Below, piece by piece: positions 1 to 9,481 of a DNA stretch of 64,000 nt. The translations under genes were made by a program, and so were the position numbers. Origin of the DNA: Variovorax sp. dw_308 (GTDB lineage: Bacteria > Pseudomonadota > Gammaproteobacteria > Burkholderiales > Burkholderiaceae_C); NCBI RefSeq assembly GCF_019207085.1, contig NZ_JAATOM010000027.1:17129-81128 (forward strand), in the 5' to 3' direction. The notes under the pieces were generated by a model. That model saw only the letters and a list, made by a program, of their open reading frames with translations, was not told the DNA's origin and did not search any database. Every line of letters begins with the position of its first letter. The first letter of the stretch is position 1.

Positions 1-353
1 ACGCGCGCGATCAGTTCTGCCTTGCCGGCCGCTTCCCATCGCCGATCGATCCAGATCACTGCCTCGTAGAGATCGTCCGTGTCGCCCGTCTGCTCGTACC
101 GGTCGAGCAGGGCGATCGACAGTTCACGGTTCGAGAGTTCGTCGCCGCTCGCCGCCTCGTTGCGCAGCACGTCCAGCCGCGATTGGGCAGCGAGCACGCG
201 TGGTATCGGCCTGGCGGCATGCGCTGGCCGCGCAGGCCCGGCCGGCGGGGAGGAAGGCCCGTGCGGCGCGAAGGCAAGCACGACGCCCGCCAGCAGCGCA
301 CCCGCCGCAAAGCATCCGATGCGCTCGGATCGCCGGGACAGTGGGAACATCAT
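1..353 (-). CDS. Partial membrane-anchored protein of unknown function
   Basis: The frame is open to the window edge, so only about 117 N-terminal residues are present. After a basic start there is one hydrophobic stretch (about residues 14-30) that would serve as a signal anchor or signal peptide. A Pro/Ala-rich linker follows, then a charged helical segment with the look of a helical-repeat (TPR-like) region. I do not recognise a family. The start is uncertain: ATG at 353 has no clear ribosome site, while an in-frame ATG at 425 is preceded by a GGGGAAAG stretch and would add 24 residues. The gene diverges from the BTAD-type regulator that starts at 525. Confidence 0.6.
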   Translation of the reverse strand, partial: MMFPLSRRSERIGCFAAGALLAGVVLAFAPHGPSSPPAGPARPAHAARPIPRVLAAQSRLDVLRNEAASGDELSNRELSIALLDRYEQTGDTDDLYEAVIWIDRRWEAAGKAELIAR

Positions 354-524
354 TTGAAAATCAAAGGACAAGGCAATGAAGCGGTGGCAGACTCCGCGCA
401 GGCTTTCGCCAACGCACCTGCTCATGGCTTTCCCCGAAAGGTTGTTGCATGAACCCGGCTCACCTTAGGGCGCGATCGTTCGCCCATCGTTCGCGCGCTC
501 GCGCCCTCCCATGAACATGTCACG

Positions 525-3500
525 TTGGCCGACCTGAAGCCGTCCGCGAGTCCTGCAGGGCGCGGCCTCCAGATCGACTTGCTGGGGGGATTCCGCTGTG
601 CCCTGGACGGCCATCCCGTGGCCGGGATGTCGTACGACAAGATGCGCGGGCTGCTCGCCTATCTCGCGATGGGACATGCGCAAGACCACAAGCGCGAACT
701 GCTGGCCGAACTGTTCTGGAGCGGCAACGATCCGGTCACCGCACGAGGCAACCTGCGCCGGACCTTGTCGGACTTGCGTCGCGTGCTGGAAACGCCCGCC
801 GGCCCGGCCTTGTTCTCCACCAGCCGCAGCACCATCCGCTTCATGCTCGGCCACACCTCAGCGGATCAGGGCGGGATGACCACGACGCATCGGCTCGAGA
901 GCCCCCGCATCGACGCAGTCGCGTTCAACGACACGGGCTCGCCGCCCGGCGACGACGCGGCGCACCAGCGCGACGAGCGCCTCGTCGCGCTCTACCGCGG
1001 TGAATTCATGGCGGGCTTCTACCTTGCGGATTGCCCTGCCTTCGAAGACTGGCTGCACGTCCAGCGCGGCGTCATGCACCGTCGCGCACTGGCACTCCTG
1101 GAACACTTGGCAGGCTTCCACGAGTCCGCCGGCAACCCTGGCAAGGCCCTGCCATTCGCGCTGCGCCACGTGGCGCTGGAGCCCTGGGACGAAGCCGCCC
1201 ACCGCCGTGCGATGCGCCTGCATGCCCTGCTGGGGCAAAACGGCTCGGCGCTGCGGCAGTTCGATGCTTGCGCTCGACTGCTGCAAGACGAACTGGGCAT
1301 CGCCCCCGGCCCGGAAACGCAGGCACTGGCCGAACGCATCCGCAACGATGAACTGGCGCACGCCGCGGCCGCGTTGCCGACCGCACCACAGCGGCCGCCA
1401 ACGCAAACGCCAACGCCCACAGCGCCGCATGCCGAGCGTCGCCAGGTCACCGTGCTCTTCTGCGAACTCGCGATATCAGGCGTCGACGATGCCGACGACG
1501 CGATGGAGCGCATGCTCGCGCCGCGCGCCCGTTGCACCGAGATCCTGCGGAGCTTCTCCGGGCATGTCCTGCCCATGCATGGCGGCGGACTGCTGGCCTA
1601 CTTCGGCTATCCGCAATCCCGGGAGGACAGCGCGGTGCGCGCCGTGCGCGCCGCCCTGGCCCTGGTGCAGGAAGCGATCGACGGCATCAAGATCCGCGCC
1701 GGCGTCCACACCGGCTTGATCCTGACCGATGGCGATCCTTCTTTGCCCGATGCGGTGGGCAAGACATCCGCCGTCGCCATCCAGTTGCGGCGCCTCATCG
1801 GCTCCGGCGAGGCCGCCATCAGCGGGGAAGCGCACCGCATCGTGGCCGGCTACTTCGATTGCACGGGCCTGGGCAGCCAGGTGTTGCCCGACACGTCGCA
1901 GCCGATCGCCATCTTCAGGGTCGACAAGGAAAGCGGCGCCCGCACACGGCTGGACGCGGCGACGCCGCTGACGCCGCTGGTCGGGAGACAGGCCGAGCTC
2001 GCGCAACTGACGCAATGGTGGGAAGAGACCCGCCACGGCGCCAACCATGCCGTGCTGCTGCAAGGCGAGCCGGCCATCGGCAAGTCCCGCCTGGTGCATG
2101 CCTTCCGGCAAGGCCTGGCGGACGAGGCGCATGCGGTCCGCGTGCTGCGCTGCTTTCCGGAGTACAGCCAATCGCCCTTTCATCCGCTGCTGGTCCTGCT
2201 GGCGGAAAGGATGGGATTCGCCGCTGGCGATACGCCCCAGCTGAAGTCGGCCAAGCTGGCGCAGCATGTGTCCGCGGCCTGGCCCGCGTGGACCGCCGAT
2301 GCCGTCCCCCTCATCGCCGCCCTGTTCGGACTCCCCCCACCCGCCGACGAGCGCGCGCCCGCGCCCGTACGGCCATCGCAAAAGGAGCAGACCTTCAGGC
2401 TTCTGCAGGCGATGCTGAGGGGGCCGACGGCGCACATGGGTGTGCTGTTCATCGTGGAGGACCTGCACTGGGCCGATCCTTCGACGCTGGAGCTGCTGGC
2501 CATGCTGGTCGCGCAGGGCAAGGGCGACGGCGGCTTGCTGTCGGTCTTTACAGCACGCCCCGAATTCGCCGGGCCCGTGGCAACGCATGCGCTGTCGCTC
2601 GCGCCCCTTGCGGAATCCGAGATGACGCAACTGATCGCCTCGGTCAGCCCGCAACTTTCGCCCGAAATGGTCCGCGGCATCGCGGCACGCGCCGACGGCG
2701 TGCCGCTCTTTGCGGAGGAGCTGGCGAAATCGGCCACACGAGAGGACTGGGCCGCCATTCCGATCGCGCTGCATGACCTGCTGGCGGCCCGCATGGACCG
2801 CCTGGGCGCAGCGCGATACGCCGCCCAACTGGCCGCCACCATCGGGCGCGAATTCAGCGCAGACCTGCTGCGCAAGGTGTCGCCCGACGAGCCCGAGGCG
2901 CTGTCGGCCCATCTCGATCAACTCAACCATGCCGGCCTGGTGTCGAGGGTCGACGACACGACCTTCCAGTTCAAGCATGCGCTGGTCCAGGAAGCGGCCT
3001 ACCAGTCGCAGACGCGGGCCGACCGGCAGGCTGCGCACCGACGCATCGCGCAGGTGCTGCAAGCCGAGCTGCCGGACAGCGTCGCAGCCCGGCCGGAATT
3101 GCTGGCGCAGCACCTCTCCTGCGCGGGAGACGATGCGCAAGCCATCGAGCACTGGATCCGCGCGGGGCGCCGGGCCATCTCCGGCTCGGCCAACCTGGAA
3201 GCCATCGCGCATTTCAAGCGCGCGCTGCAATCGCTGATGACGCTGCCCGCGACATCGAAAAGGGACCAGGCCGAGTTCTCGATCCTTGTGGCGCTCTGTC
3301 CCGCGCTCCATGCCACGCAAGGCGACGGCTCGGAAGAAATCGGCCGCGTCACCGCGCGCATCTCGGCGCTGCACGCGCAGGTGGCCGACAGCCCCGACCT
3401 CTTCCTCGCGGAATGGACGCGCTTGCGCAACGCCGTGGCGACCATCGGCCCCCGCGGTGTGCCGCAAGCTGCCATGCGCCTGCTGGAGAAGGTCCGCGAC

Positions 3501-4460
3501 GACCCGATCGCCCGGCAAGCGGCGCACTACGCGGCGGCGGTGGCAACCTTCTGGCTCGGCGACTTCGCGGACTCCGGCGCGCATTCGGTGGAAGCCATCG
3601 CGCTGTATCGCCCGGACCAGCATCACCTGATGCTTCAGTTGTTCGGCGAGGACCTGTCGGTGTCCCTCGCCGGGCACCTGTCGTGGTCCCTCTGCTTCCG
3701 GGGCTTCCCGGACCAGGCGCAGCAGGTCAGCGCGCGAATGCTGGAGCAGGCGCGCGCGATGGCGCATCCCAAGACCTTGGCAATGGCCCTCCTGTTCGCC
3801 ACCATGTTGCGCCGCTGGCTCAACAAGCATGCGGAGACCATCCGCCTCGCCGGGGAGACCATTGCGCTCGCGCGCCAGCACGGCATGCTGCACTGGATGG
3901 CGACGGGCGAAGCCCTGCAGGGCAAGGCCCAGGTCCTCCAGGACGGCCACCGGGACCAACACGCGCTCACGGCGCTCACGGCGCTGGCGGCCCGCCTCGG
4001 CGCCGCCTCGCCTTCCTACTCGGCGCTGCGCATGTCCGACATGGCCGAGCTTCACATGCACCTGAACCTCCACGCGGAAGCGCTGCGCCTGCTCGACCAG
4101 GCGCAGGCCGATGAGCTCAGCACCGGCAGCCTGCAGTTCGCGGCCGAGCGCCATCGCCTCCGGGGCCTGTGCCTGCTGGCGCTCACGCCGCCCGACGCGG
4201 CGGCCGCGGAAGCCGCCTTCGAACGCGCCCTGGCCATCAGCCGCGCCCAGGGCGCCAAGACGCTGGAGCTGCGCGCCGCCGTATGCCTGGCCCGGCTCTG
4301 GCGGCAGCAAGGCAGGCACGTGCAGGCGCGCCAGTTGCTGGCAGAGACGCACGGCTGGTTCACCGAAGGATTCGACACGCCGGATCTCGTCCTGGCGGCC
4401 GGACTCCTGCAGGATGCGGCCTCAAGCGCAGAACAAGGCGGAGCGCCGCAGACCGCTTGA
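525..4460 (+). CDS. BTAD / cyclase-like / AAA ATPase / TPR regulator
   Basis: This is a 1311-residue multidomain protein, probably a cytoplasmic signal-integrating transcription regulator. Domains in order: an OmpR-like winged helix plus bacterial transcriptional activator (BTAD) domain as in SARP regulators (about 15-265); a class III nucleotidyl cyclase-like domain (about 305-470) opening with ERRQVTVLF; an ATPase module with Walker A GEPAIGKS (about 515-522) and Walker B LFIVEDLHWAD (about 641); and a long TPR-like helical C terminus. The cyclase domain reads MHGGGL where family members have GDG, so a metal-binding Asp is missing and it is probably a sensory or regulatory remnant. The start is TTG at 525, because the ATGs at 511 and 517 are out of frame and run into a stop. 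Domain identity is confident; the regulated target is unknown. Confidence 0.85.
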   Translation: MADLKPSASPAGRGLQIDLLGGFRCALDGHPVAGMSYDKMRGLLAYLAMGHAQDHKRELLAELFWSGNDPVTARGNLRRTLSDLRRVLETPAGPALFSTSRSTIRFMLGHTSADQGGMTTTHRLESPRIDAVAFNDTGSPPGDDAAHQRDERLVALYRGEFMAGFYLADCPAFEDWLHVQRGVMHRRALALLEHLAGFHESAGNPGKALPFALRHVALEPWDEAAHRRAMRLHALLGQNGSALRQFDACARLLQDELGIAPGPETQALAERIRNDELAHAAAALPTAPQRPPTQTPTPTAPHAERRQVTVLFCELAISGVDDADDAMERMLAPRARCTEILRSFSGHVLPMHGGGLLAYFGYPQSREDSAVRAVRAALALVQEAIDGIKIRAGVHTGLILTDGDPSLPDAVGKTSAVAIQLRRLIGSGEAAISGEAHRIVAGYFDCTGLGSQVLPDTSQPIAIFRVDKESGARTRLDAATPLTPLVGRQAELAQLTQWWEETRHGANHAVLLQGEPAIGKSRLVHAFRQGLADEAHAVRVLRCFPEYSQSPFHPLLVLLAERMGFAAGDTPQLKSAKLAQHVSAAWPAWTADAVPLIAALFGLPPPADERAPAPVRPSQKEQTFRLLQAMLRGPTAHMGVLFIVEDLHWADPSTLELLAMLVAQGKGDGGLLSVFTARPEFAGPVATHALSLAPLAESEMTQLIASVSPQLSPEMVRGIAARADGVPLFAEELAKSATREDWAAIPIALHDLLAARMDRLGAARYAAQLAATIGREFSADLLRKVSPDEPEALSAHLDQLNHAGLVSRVDDTTFQFKHALVQEAAYQSQTRADRQAAHRRIAQVLQAELPDSVAARPELLAQHLSCAGDDAQAIEHWIRAGRRAISGSANLEAIAHFKRALQSLMTLPATSKRDQAEFSILVALCPALHATQGDGSEEIGRVTARISALHAQVADSPDLFLAEWTRLRNAVATIGPRGVPQAAMRLLEKVRDDPIARQAAHYAAAVATFWLGDFADSGAHSVEAIALYRPDQHHLMLQLFGEDLSVSLAGHLSWSLCFRGFPDQAQQVSARMLEQARAMAHPKTLAMALLFATMLRRWLNKHAETIRLAGETIALARQHGMLHWMATGEALQGKAQVLQDGHRDQHALTALTALAARLGAASPSYSALRMSDMAELHMHLNLHAEALRLLDQAQADELSTGSLQFAAERHRLRGLCLLALTPPDAAAAEAAFERALAISRAQGAKTLELRAAVCLARLWRQQGRHVQARQLLAETHGWFTEGFDTPDLVLAAGLLQDAASSAEQGGAPQTA

Positions 4461-4474
4461 TTGCGAAGCCGTCA

Positions 4475-5194
4475 TCAGATCGCGGTGGTCGCCGGCAGCA
4501 GCCGGTCGTACTCCGACTTGACCACCGCATAGCACTCGCAGGTGCGCCGCTCCAGGCCCTCGCGGTCCAGCACCGTGATGTGGCCGCGCGCATAGCGGAT
4601 CAGGCCCGCATGCTGGAGCTTGAGCGCGCCCTCCGTCACGCCCTCGCGCCGCACGCCGAGCATGTTGGCAATCAGCTCCTGCGTCATCACCAGTTCACTT
4701 CCCTGCAGGCGATCGAGGCTCAACAGCAACCAGCGGCACAGTTGCTGGTCCAGCGAATGGTGCCGGTTGCACACCGCCGTCTGCGCCATCTGGGTGATCA
4801 GCGCCTGCGTGTAGCGCAGCAGCAGATGCAGCACCGCACCGGCGCGGTTGAACTCCTCCTTCATGAGTTCCGCCTTGAGCCGGAAGCCCCGTCCTGCACT
4901 CTGCACCACCGCGCGGCTCGGCGTCGACTCGCCGCCCATGAAGAGCGAGATGCCCACGATGCCTTCATTGCCCACCACCGCGATCTCGGCCGAGGCGCCG
5001 TTCTCCATCACGTACAGCAAGGACACGATGGCAGTCGTCGGAAAGTACACGTGGCTCAGCGTCCGGCCCGATTCGTAGAGCACCTGCCCGAGCGGCAGGT
5101 CGATCGCTTCGAGGTCAGGCAGCCAACGCTTCCGCTCCGCATCAGGCAATGCGGCCAGCAGGCGATTGAGGAGAGGATCGGGGGACTTGGGCAT
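4475..5194 (-). CDS. Crp/Fnr family transcriptional regulator
   Basis: The 239-residue protein has an N-terminal cyclic-nucleotide-binding-type beta-roll (about 20-130) and a C-terminal winged helix (about 150-225) with the helix-turn-helix around TQELIANMLGVRREGV. It lacks the N-terminal cysteine cluster of FNR, so it is not an oxygen-sensing Fe-S member; the ligand cannot be told. ATG at 5194 (MPKSPD) is chosen over an upstream in-frame ATG at 5221 because the family normally begins near this point. It is convergent with the large BTAD regulator, 14 bp from its stop. Confidence 0.85.
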   Translation of the reverse strand: MPKSPDPLLNRLLAALPDAERKRWLPDLEAIDLPLGQVLYESGRTLSHVYFPTTAIVSLLYVMENGASAEIAVVGNEGIVGISLFMGGESTPSRAVVQSAGRGFRLKAELMKEEFNRAGAVLHLLLRYTQALITQMAQTAVCNRHHSLDQQLCRWLLLSLDRLQGSELVMTQELIANMLGVRREGVTEGALKLQHAGLIRYARGHITVLDREGLERRTCECYAVVKSEYDRLLPATTAI

Positions 5195-5333
5195 GGCGCA
5201 ACTCCGCAACAAGGCAGGCACTGGACTCCAGTCGGGGCTTGCGCCCCCACGCCGCCCTCGATTCAGGCCAGTATAGGCATCTCATGCCCTCGTTGGTGCG
5301 GTACCGGACAGTCCCCCCACGCCCGGCAGCGGA

Positions 5334-6629
5334 TCAGAGGATGCGCAGCGACCGCGCCTGTTCCGTCAGCTCGCCCCTGAAGACCGGATGCGCAATGCCG
5401 ATGAGTTCCTGCGCCCGCTGCTTCGCGGACTTTCCGCGCAACTGGGCCACGCCGTATTCGGTGACCACGTAGCTGATGTCGTTCTTGCTGGTGCTGACGT
5501 GCGTGCCCGGCGAAAGCACCGGGACGATGCGCGAAATGGTGTCGCTCTTTGCTGTCGAAGGCAGCACGATGAAGGACTTGCCGCCGCGCGAACGATTGGC
5601 CGCACGAACGAAGTCGGACTGCCCGCCCGTGCCCGAATAGGGCGACAGCCCCAGGCTCTCGGAGCCGCACTGCCCCAGCAGGTCGATCTGCAAGGTTGCG
5701 TTGATGGAGACCAGGTTGTCGTTCAGCCCGGCCAGCGCCGGATCGTTGGTGAAGTTCACCGGATGCATCTCCAGCGCCGGGTTGCGGTGCATGTAGCGGT
5801 AGAGCTTGCCGGAGCCGAGCGCGAAAGTCGCGATCGACTTCCCCGGCAGGTAGTTCTTGCGCTTGTTGGTGACGGCCCCGCTTTCCACCAGCGAGAGGAT
5901 GCCGTCGCCGATCATCTCGGTGTGGATGCCGAGGTCGTGCTTGTGCGTCAACTGCATGACCACCGCGTCAGGAATCCCGCCGTAGCCGATCTGCAGCGTC
6001 GATCCATCGTCGATCAGGTCGGCGACGTACTTGCCGATCGCCTGCTGCACCGGGCCGATGACCGGCAAGCCGACCTCCAGCACCGGATCGCTGCTCTCCA
6101 CCAGCGCCGCGACCTTCGAGACGTGCACGCGGCAGTCGCCGAAGGCGACGGGGACGTTCGGGTTGACCTCCAGTACCACCGCCCGCGCCCGGGCCACGCC
6201 GGCCATGGTGTAGTCGGCGCCCAGGCTCAGCGAGAAAAAGCCGTCCTCGTCCATCGGCGAGGCCATGCTGAACACCACGTCGGCCGGGATCTGCCCGCGC
6301 TCGATCATGCGCGGAATCTCGGAAAAGTAGTTGGGGATGAAATCGATCCAGCCGGCCTGCCCACCGGCACGCGTCGCGCCACCGTAGAAGAAGGCCACGT
6401 GCCGCACATGCTGCGTGGTCTCCGGGTCGATATAGGCGTACTTGCGGACGGCCAGGATCTGGGCGACCTTCACGTCGCGGAAGTCGAGGCGCTGCTCCGA
6501 CAGCGCAGTGAGCAATGCCGGCGGCTCGCCGACGCCCGTGGGCACGATGATGAAATCGCCATCGCGCACCTGTCGCACGGCCTCTGCGGCGGAAGTCCGC
6601 TTTTCCTGGTACTGCGCCTCGAACGACAT
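5334..6629 (-). CDS. Acetyl-CoA hydrolase / CoA-transferase (4-hydroxybutyrate type)
   Basis: The 431-residue protein is a full-length class I CoA-transferase/acetyl-CoA hydrolase of the Cat1/4-hydroxybutyrate CoA-transferase group. These enzymes move CoA between acyl groups through a glutamyl-CoA intermediate. The catalytic Glu is very probably E238 in GIHTEMIGDG, and the glycine-rich GYGGIPDAV just before it is typical. The start at 6629 follows a clear AAGGAG. A longer in-frame reading to 6908 adds a low-complexity leader that is not part of the family. The acyl substrate cannot be assigned from sequence. It is transcribed divergently from the substrate-binding protein at 6784. Confidence 0.88.
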   Translation of the reverse strand: MSFEAQYQEKRTSAAEAVRQVRDGDFIIVPTGVGEPPALLTALSEQRLDFRDVKVAQILAVRKYAYIDPETTQHVRHVAFFYGGATRAGGQAGWIDFIPNYFSEIPRMIERGQIPADVVFSMASPMDEDGFFSLSLGADYTMAGVARARAVVLEVNPNVPVAFGDCRVHVSKVAALVESSDPVLEVGLPVIGPVQQAIGKYVADLIDDGSTLQIGYGGIPDAVVMQLTHKHDLGIHTEMIGDGILSLVESGAVTNKRKNYLPGKSIATFALGSGKLYRYMHRNPALEMHPVNFTNDPALAGLNDNLVSINATLQIDLLGQCGSESLGLSPYSGTGGQSDFVRAANRSRGGKSFIVLPSTAKSDTISRIVPVLSPGTHVSTSKNDISYVVTEYGVAQLRGKSAKQRAQELIGIAHPVFRGELTEQARSLRIL

Positions 6630-6783
6630 GCGGTTTGCTCCTTGTGGACCGTTGCGGACATTGCTGCGGGCATTGCCGGCGGCAAGCGTCGAATATAGGG
6701 CGGCTTCCGCCACTCTCGCAGTCGTGCTTCCACGGGGTTTGATTTGGCGCAAAGGCCTGCATCGGCCCATACTCGCCCACTCC

Positions 6784-7791
6784 ATGTCGGAGAGCGGGAA
6801 CAGCGGCGTGAACAAGCTCCGAAGAATCCTCCTGACGCTTGCCATCGGGGCCGCCTGCGCCCCCTGCGCCGCCCTCGCGCAAGGGCAGGCATCGAAGCCG
6901 CGGCGCATCGGCTACCTGGACACCGCTTCGGCCAGCACCTCCAGCAACCGGCTGGACCGGCTGCGCGCGGGCCTGCGCGACCTCGGCCAGGTGGAAGGCA
7001 GGGACATCGTCATCGATGCGCACTGGGCCGAGAGCGCCTACGAGCGCCTTCCCGGGCTCACCGCTTCACTGCTGGCGCAGAAGCCGGACCTCATCGTGGC
7101 CGCGGGGCCGGCCGCCATCCTGACCATGCGCAAGGCCACCAGCACCGTGCCCATCGTCTTCGCGGCAAGTGGCGATCCGCTCGTGTTCGGCTTCGTCCGG
7201 AGCCTGTCGCGGCCCGGCGGCAACGTGACCGGGGTGTCCAGCGTCGGCGCCGACCTCAGCGGCAAGTACCTGGAGTTCCTGCGCGAGGCGATACCCAGCC
7301 TCTCGACGGTTGCCGTGCTGATGAACCCGGGGCATCCCGGCCACCCCGACTACCTCCGGAGCATCCAGGCGGCCACCCCGGCGTCGGTGCGGGTGCTCCC
7401 GCTGCGAGCGGCGGACGCCGGCCAGATCGAGGCGGCCTTCGACGCGGTCAGGCAAGCTCGCGCGCAGGCCGTGATCGTGCTCGGCGACGGGCTGTTCTTT
7501 TCGCAGGCGCGCCGCATTGCCGAACTGGCGATCCAGCAACGCCTGCCCACGCTGTTCTCGTCGAGGGAGCCCGTGCAGGTCGGCGGGCTGATGAGCTACG
7601 GCCCGAACCTGGCCGAGCAGTTCTACCGGGCCGCGAGCTATGTCGACAAGATCCTGCGTGGCGCGCATCCCGCGGATTTGCCGGTGGAGCAGCCGACGAC
7701 CTTCGAACTGGTCATCAACCTCCAGACCGCCAAGACGATCGGGTTGACGCTGCGGCAGGCGCTGCTGCTGCGTGCCGACGTGCTGCTGTGA
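6784..7791 (+). CDS. ABC transporter substrate-binding protein (ABC_sub_bind family)
   Basis: The 335-residue exported protein has an N-terminal signal peptide ending near ALAQG and the two-lobed fold of the ABC_sub_bind (TrpX-like) family. Recognisable segments are RRIGYLDT, the LLAQKPDLIVAAG strand-loop, TVPIVFAASGDP, and NVTGVSSVGADLSGKYLEFL. Members bind small periplasmic ligands for an ABC importer, but no permease or ATPase gene is adjacent, so this is an orphan binding protein like many in Comamonadaceae. ATG at 6784 is used; GTG at 6808, immediately before the basic part of the signal peptide, is a reasonable alternative. Confidence 0.82.
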   Translation: MSESGNSGVNKLRRILLTLAIGAACAPCAALAQGQASKPRRIGYLDTASASTSSNRLDRLRAGLRDLGQVEGRDIVIDAHWAESAYERLPGLTASLLAQKPDLIVAAGPAAILTMRKATSTVPIVFAASGDPLVFGFVRSLSRPGGNVTGVSSVGADLSGKYLEFLREAIPSLSTVAVLMNPGHPGHPDYLRSIQAATPASVRVLPLRAADAGQIEAAFDAVRQARAQAVIVLGDGLFFSQARRIAELAIQQRLPTLFSSREPVQVGGLMSYGPNLAEQFYRAASYVDKILRGAHPADLPVEQPTTFELVINLQTAKTIGLTLRQALLLRADVLL

Positions 7792-7809
7792 ATCGCCGGG
7801 CCGCCGCCG

Positions 7810-8856
7810 TCAATGCGTCTTGCGCAGCACCGCCACCATCTCCGCCACGATCGACGCGGCGATCTCTGCCGGCCCGATCGCGCCGATGTCCAGGCCCGCC
7901 GGGCCATGGATCCTGGCGCCTTGATCGGCCGGCACGCCGGCCTGCTCCAGCCGCGCCAGCCGCGCCGCATGCGACTTGCGGCTGCCCAGCGCGCCGATGT
8001 AGAAGACATGGCTGCGCACGGCTTCGATGAGCGCCGGGTCGTCGATCTCCGGCGCATGCGCCAGCACCACCACCGCGCAGCGGCTGTCCAGGCGCAGCGA
8101 CCGCATCGTCGCGCCCACGTCGCCCACCAGCATGTTCGCGCCGGAGAACTCCGGCCCCACGGCATGGGCGCGCGGCTCGATGATGGTCACCTCGAAGCCG
8201 ATCAGTTGCGCCGCGTCGCGCAAGGCCCGGGCCGTCCGCACCGCCCCCACCACGAACAGCCGCAAGGGCGCGTTGAACACCTGGAACAGCACCTCGTCCC
8301 CTTCCACCAGCGCTATCGCGGTGTCGTCCATGCGCGCACGCTTGTGGGCCTCGCTCGCCCATGCGCCCGACGCGGGACCATCCGACGAGATCAGCAAGCG
8401 GCGACCGTCGGACAGCCCGGTGCACAGCACCACGCTGCGGCCGCTGCGCATCGCATCGAGCGCCTCGCGCAACACCTCGACCTGGCCGCCCTGCCCACCG
8501 TGCCTGTTGCCATCGATGCATTCCAGCCGGATCTCCAGTCCGCCGCCGCAGGCCATGCCGGCGGCCGAGGCGGTGGCGTCGTCGACCGACACCTTCACCA
8601 TCGTGTCCTTGCCCTCGGCCAGCACGCCCAGCGCGGCCGACACCACCAGCGTGTCGACGCTGGCGCCGAACAGCGTGCCGAAGTGCGTGCCGTTCTCGTG
8701 CACGGCCAGCTGCGTGCCGGCGCGCCGCGGGGCGGTGGACCATGCCTTGACCACCGTGGCCAGCACCACGCCGGCGCCGGCGTCCTTCCATTTCAGGACC
8801 TGTTCCAGCACCGCCGCCGCCAGGTCGCGGGCCTTTTCACCATGGATGTCCGTCAT
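7810..8856 (-). CDS. xdhC: XdhC family molybdoenzyme maturation protein
   Basis: The 348-residue protein matches XdhC/CoxI accessory proteins, which bind molybdenum cofactor, promote its sulfuration and deliver it to xanthine dehydrogenase-family enzymes. The N-terminal half carries the CGGGLEIRLE motif around the conserved Cys. The C-terminal half is the Rossmann-type XdhC_C domain with FVVGAVRTARALRDAA, YIGALGSRKSHAARL and RIHGPAGLDIGA. ATG at 8856 follows AAAGGAA. The cognate dehydrogenase subunits are not in the window. It faces away from msrB, whose start is 66 bp off. The gene symbol names the family rather than proven orthology. Confidence 0.85.
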   Translation of the reverse strand: MTDIHGEKARDLAAAVLEQVLKWKDAGAGVVLATVVKAWSTAPRRAGTQLAVHENGTHFGTLFGASVDTLVVSAALGVLAEGKDTMVKVSVDDATASAAGMACGGGLEIRLECIDGNRHGGQGGQVEVLREALDAMRSGRSVVLCTGLSDGRRLLISSDGPASGAWASEAHKRARMDDTAIALVEGDEVLFQVFNAPLRLFVVGAVRTARALRDAAQLIGFEVTIIEPRAHAVGPEFSGANMLVGDVGATMRSLRLDSRCAVVVLAHAPEIDDPALIEAVRSHVFYIGALGSRKSHAARLARLEQAGVPADQGARIHGPAGLDIGAIGPAEIAASIVAEMVAVLRKTH

Positions 8857-8922
8857 GCCGATTCCTTTGCAGCTACAAGGTTGTTCCGGAGCGCGGACCA
8901 TGCCACCTCAGGAGACTCTCGT

Positions 8923-9426
8923 ATGTACCACCGCAGGCAATTCCTGAACACCCTCGCGGCATCTTCGCTGGCCGCGTTGCCGGGCTTGATGCTCAGCGCA
9001 ACGGCGAGGGCCGCCAAGACGACTTTCGAGCTGACGCTGAGCGACGCCGAATGGAAGAAACGCCTGTCGCCGCAGCAGTACGCGGTGCTGCGCCAGGCCG
9101 ATACGGAAACGCCCTTCACCAGCCCGCTGAACAAGGAGCATCGCGCCGGCGTGTTCTCCTGCGCGGGTTGCCAGTTGCCGCTGTTCTCGTCCGCCACCAA
9201 GTTCGACAGCGGCACCGGCTGGCCCAGCTTCTGGAAACCGCTCGACGACGCTGTCATCAAGGCCACCGACACCACCTTCGGCATGACCCGCGACGAGGTG
9301 CTGTGCCGGCGCTGCGGCGGGCACCTGGGGCATGTGTTCGACGACGGGCCGAAGCCGACCGGGTTGCGCTACTGCATGAACGGGCTGGCGCTGGTTTTCA
9401 CGCCGGGGGCCGCGCCGGCGGCTTGA
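8923..9426 (+). CDS. msrB: Peptide-methionine (R)-S-oxide reductase, Tat-exported
   Basis: The 167-residue protein is MsrB, which reduces methionine-R-sulfoxide in proteins. Visible features are the structural zinc cysteines C80/C83 and C128/C131, the GTGWPSFW motif, HLGHVF, and catalytic C151 in RYCMN. Residues 1-30 form a signal with an HRRQFLN twin-arginine motif and a cleavage-like ARA end, so this copy probably works in the periplasm rather than the cytosol. ATG at 8923 is preceded by AGGAGA. It stands alone between divergent xdhC and the convergent ModE-like gene. Confidence 0.92.
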   Translation: MYHRRQFLNTLAASSLAALPGLMLSATARAAKTTFELTLSDAEWKKRLSPQQYAVLRQADTETPFTSPLNKEHRAGVFSCAGCQLPLFSSATKFDSGTGWPSFWKPLDDAVIKATDTTFGMTRDEVLCRRCGGHLGHVFDDGPKPTGLRYCMNGLALVFTPGAAPAA

Positions 9427-9481
9427 ATGCCGGCCATCCCGGTCTTGGTGGCCAGCGACGCGAGGCCAGCGATCGCGCACG

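Noticed and set aside
1476..4352. A 958-codon open frame on the minus strand across the BTAD-type regulator gene
   Set aside because: It is an antisense shadow caused by high GC; the protein is Arg/Gln/His-rich with no recognisable fold, while the plus strand encodes clear domains.
6630..6908. 93-codon N-terminal extension of the acetyl-CoA hydrolase/transferase
   Set aside because: The extension is low complexity and antisense to the start of the substrate-binding protein; AAGGAG precedes the internal ATG at 6629.
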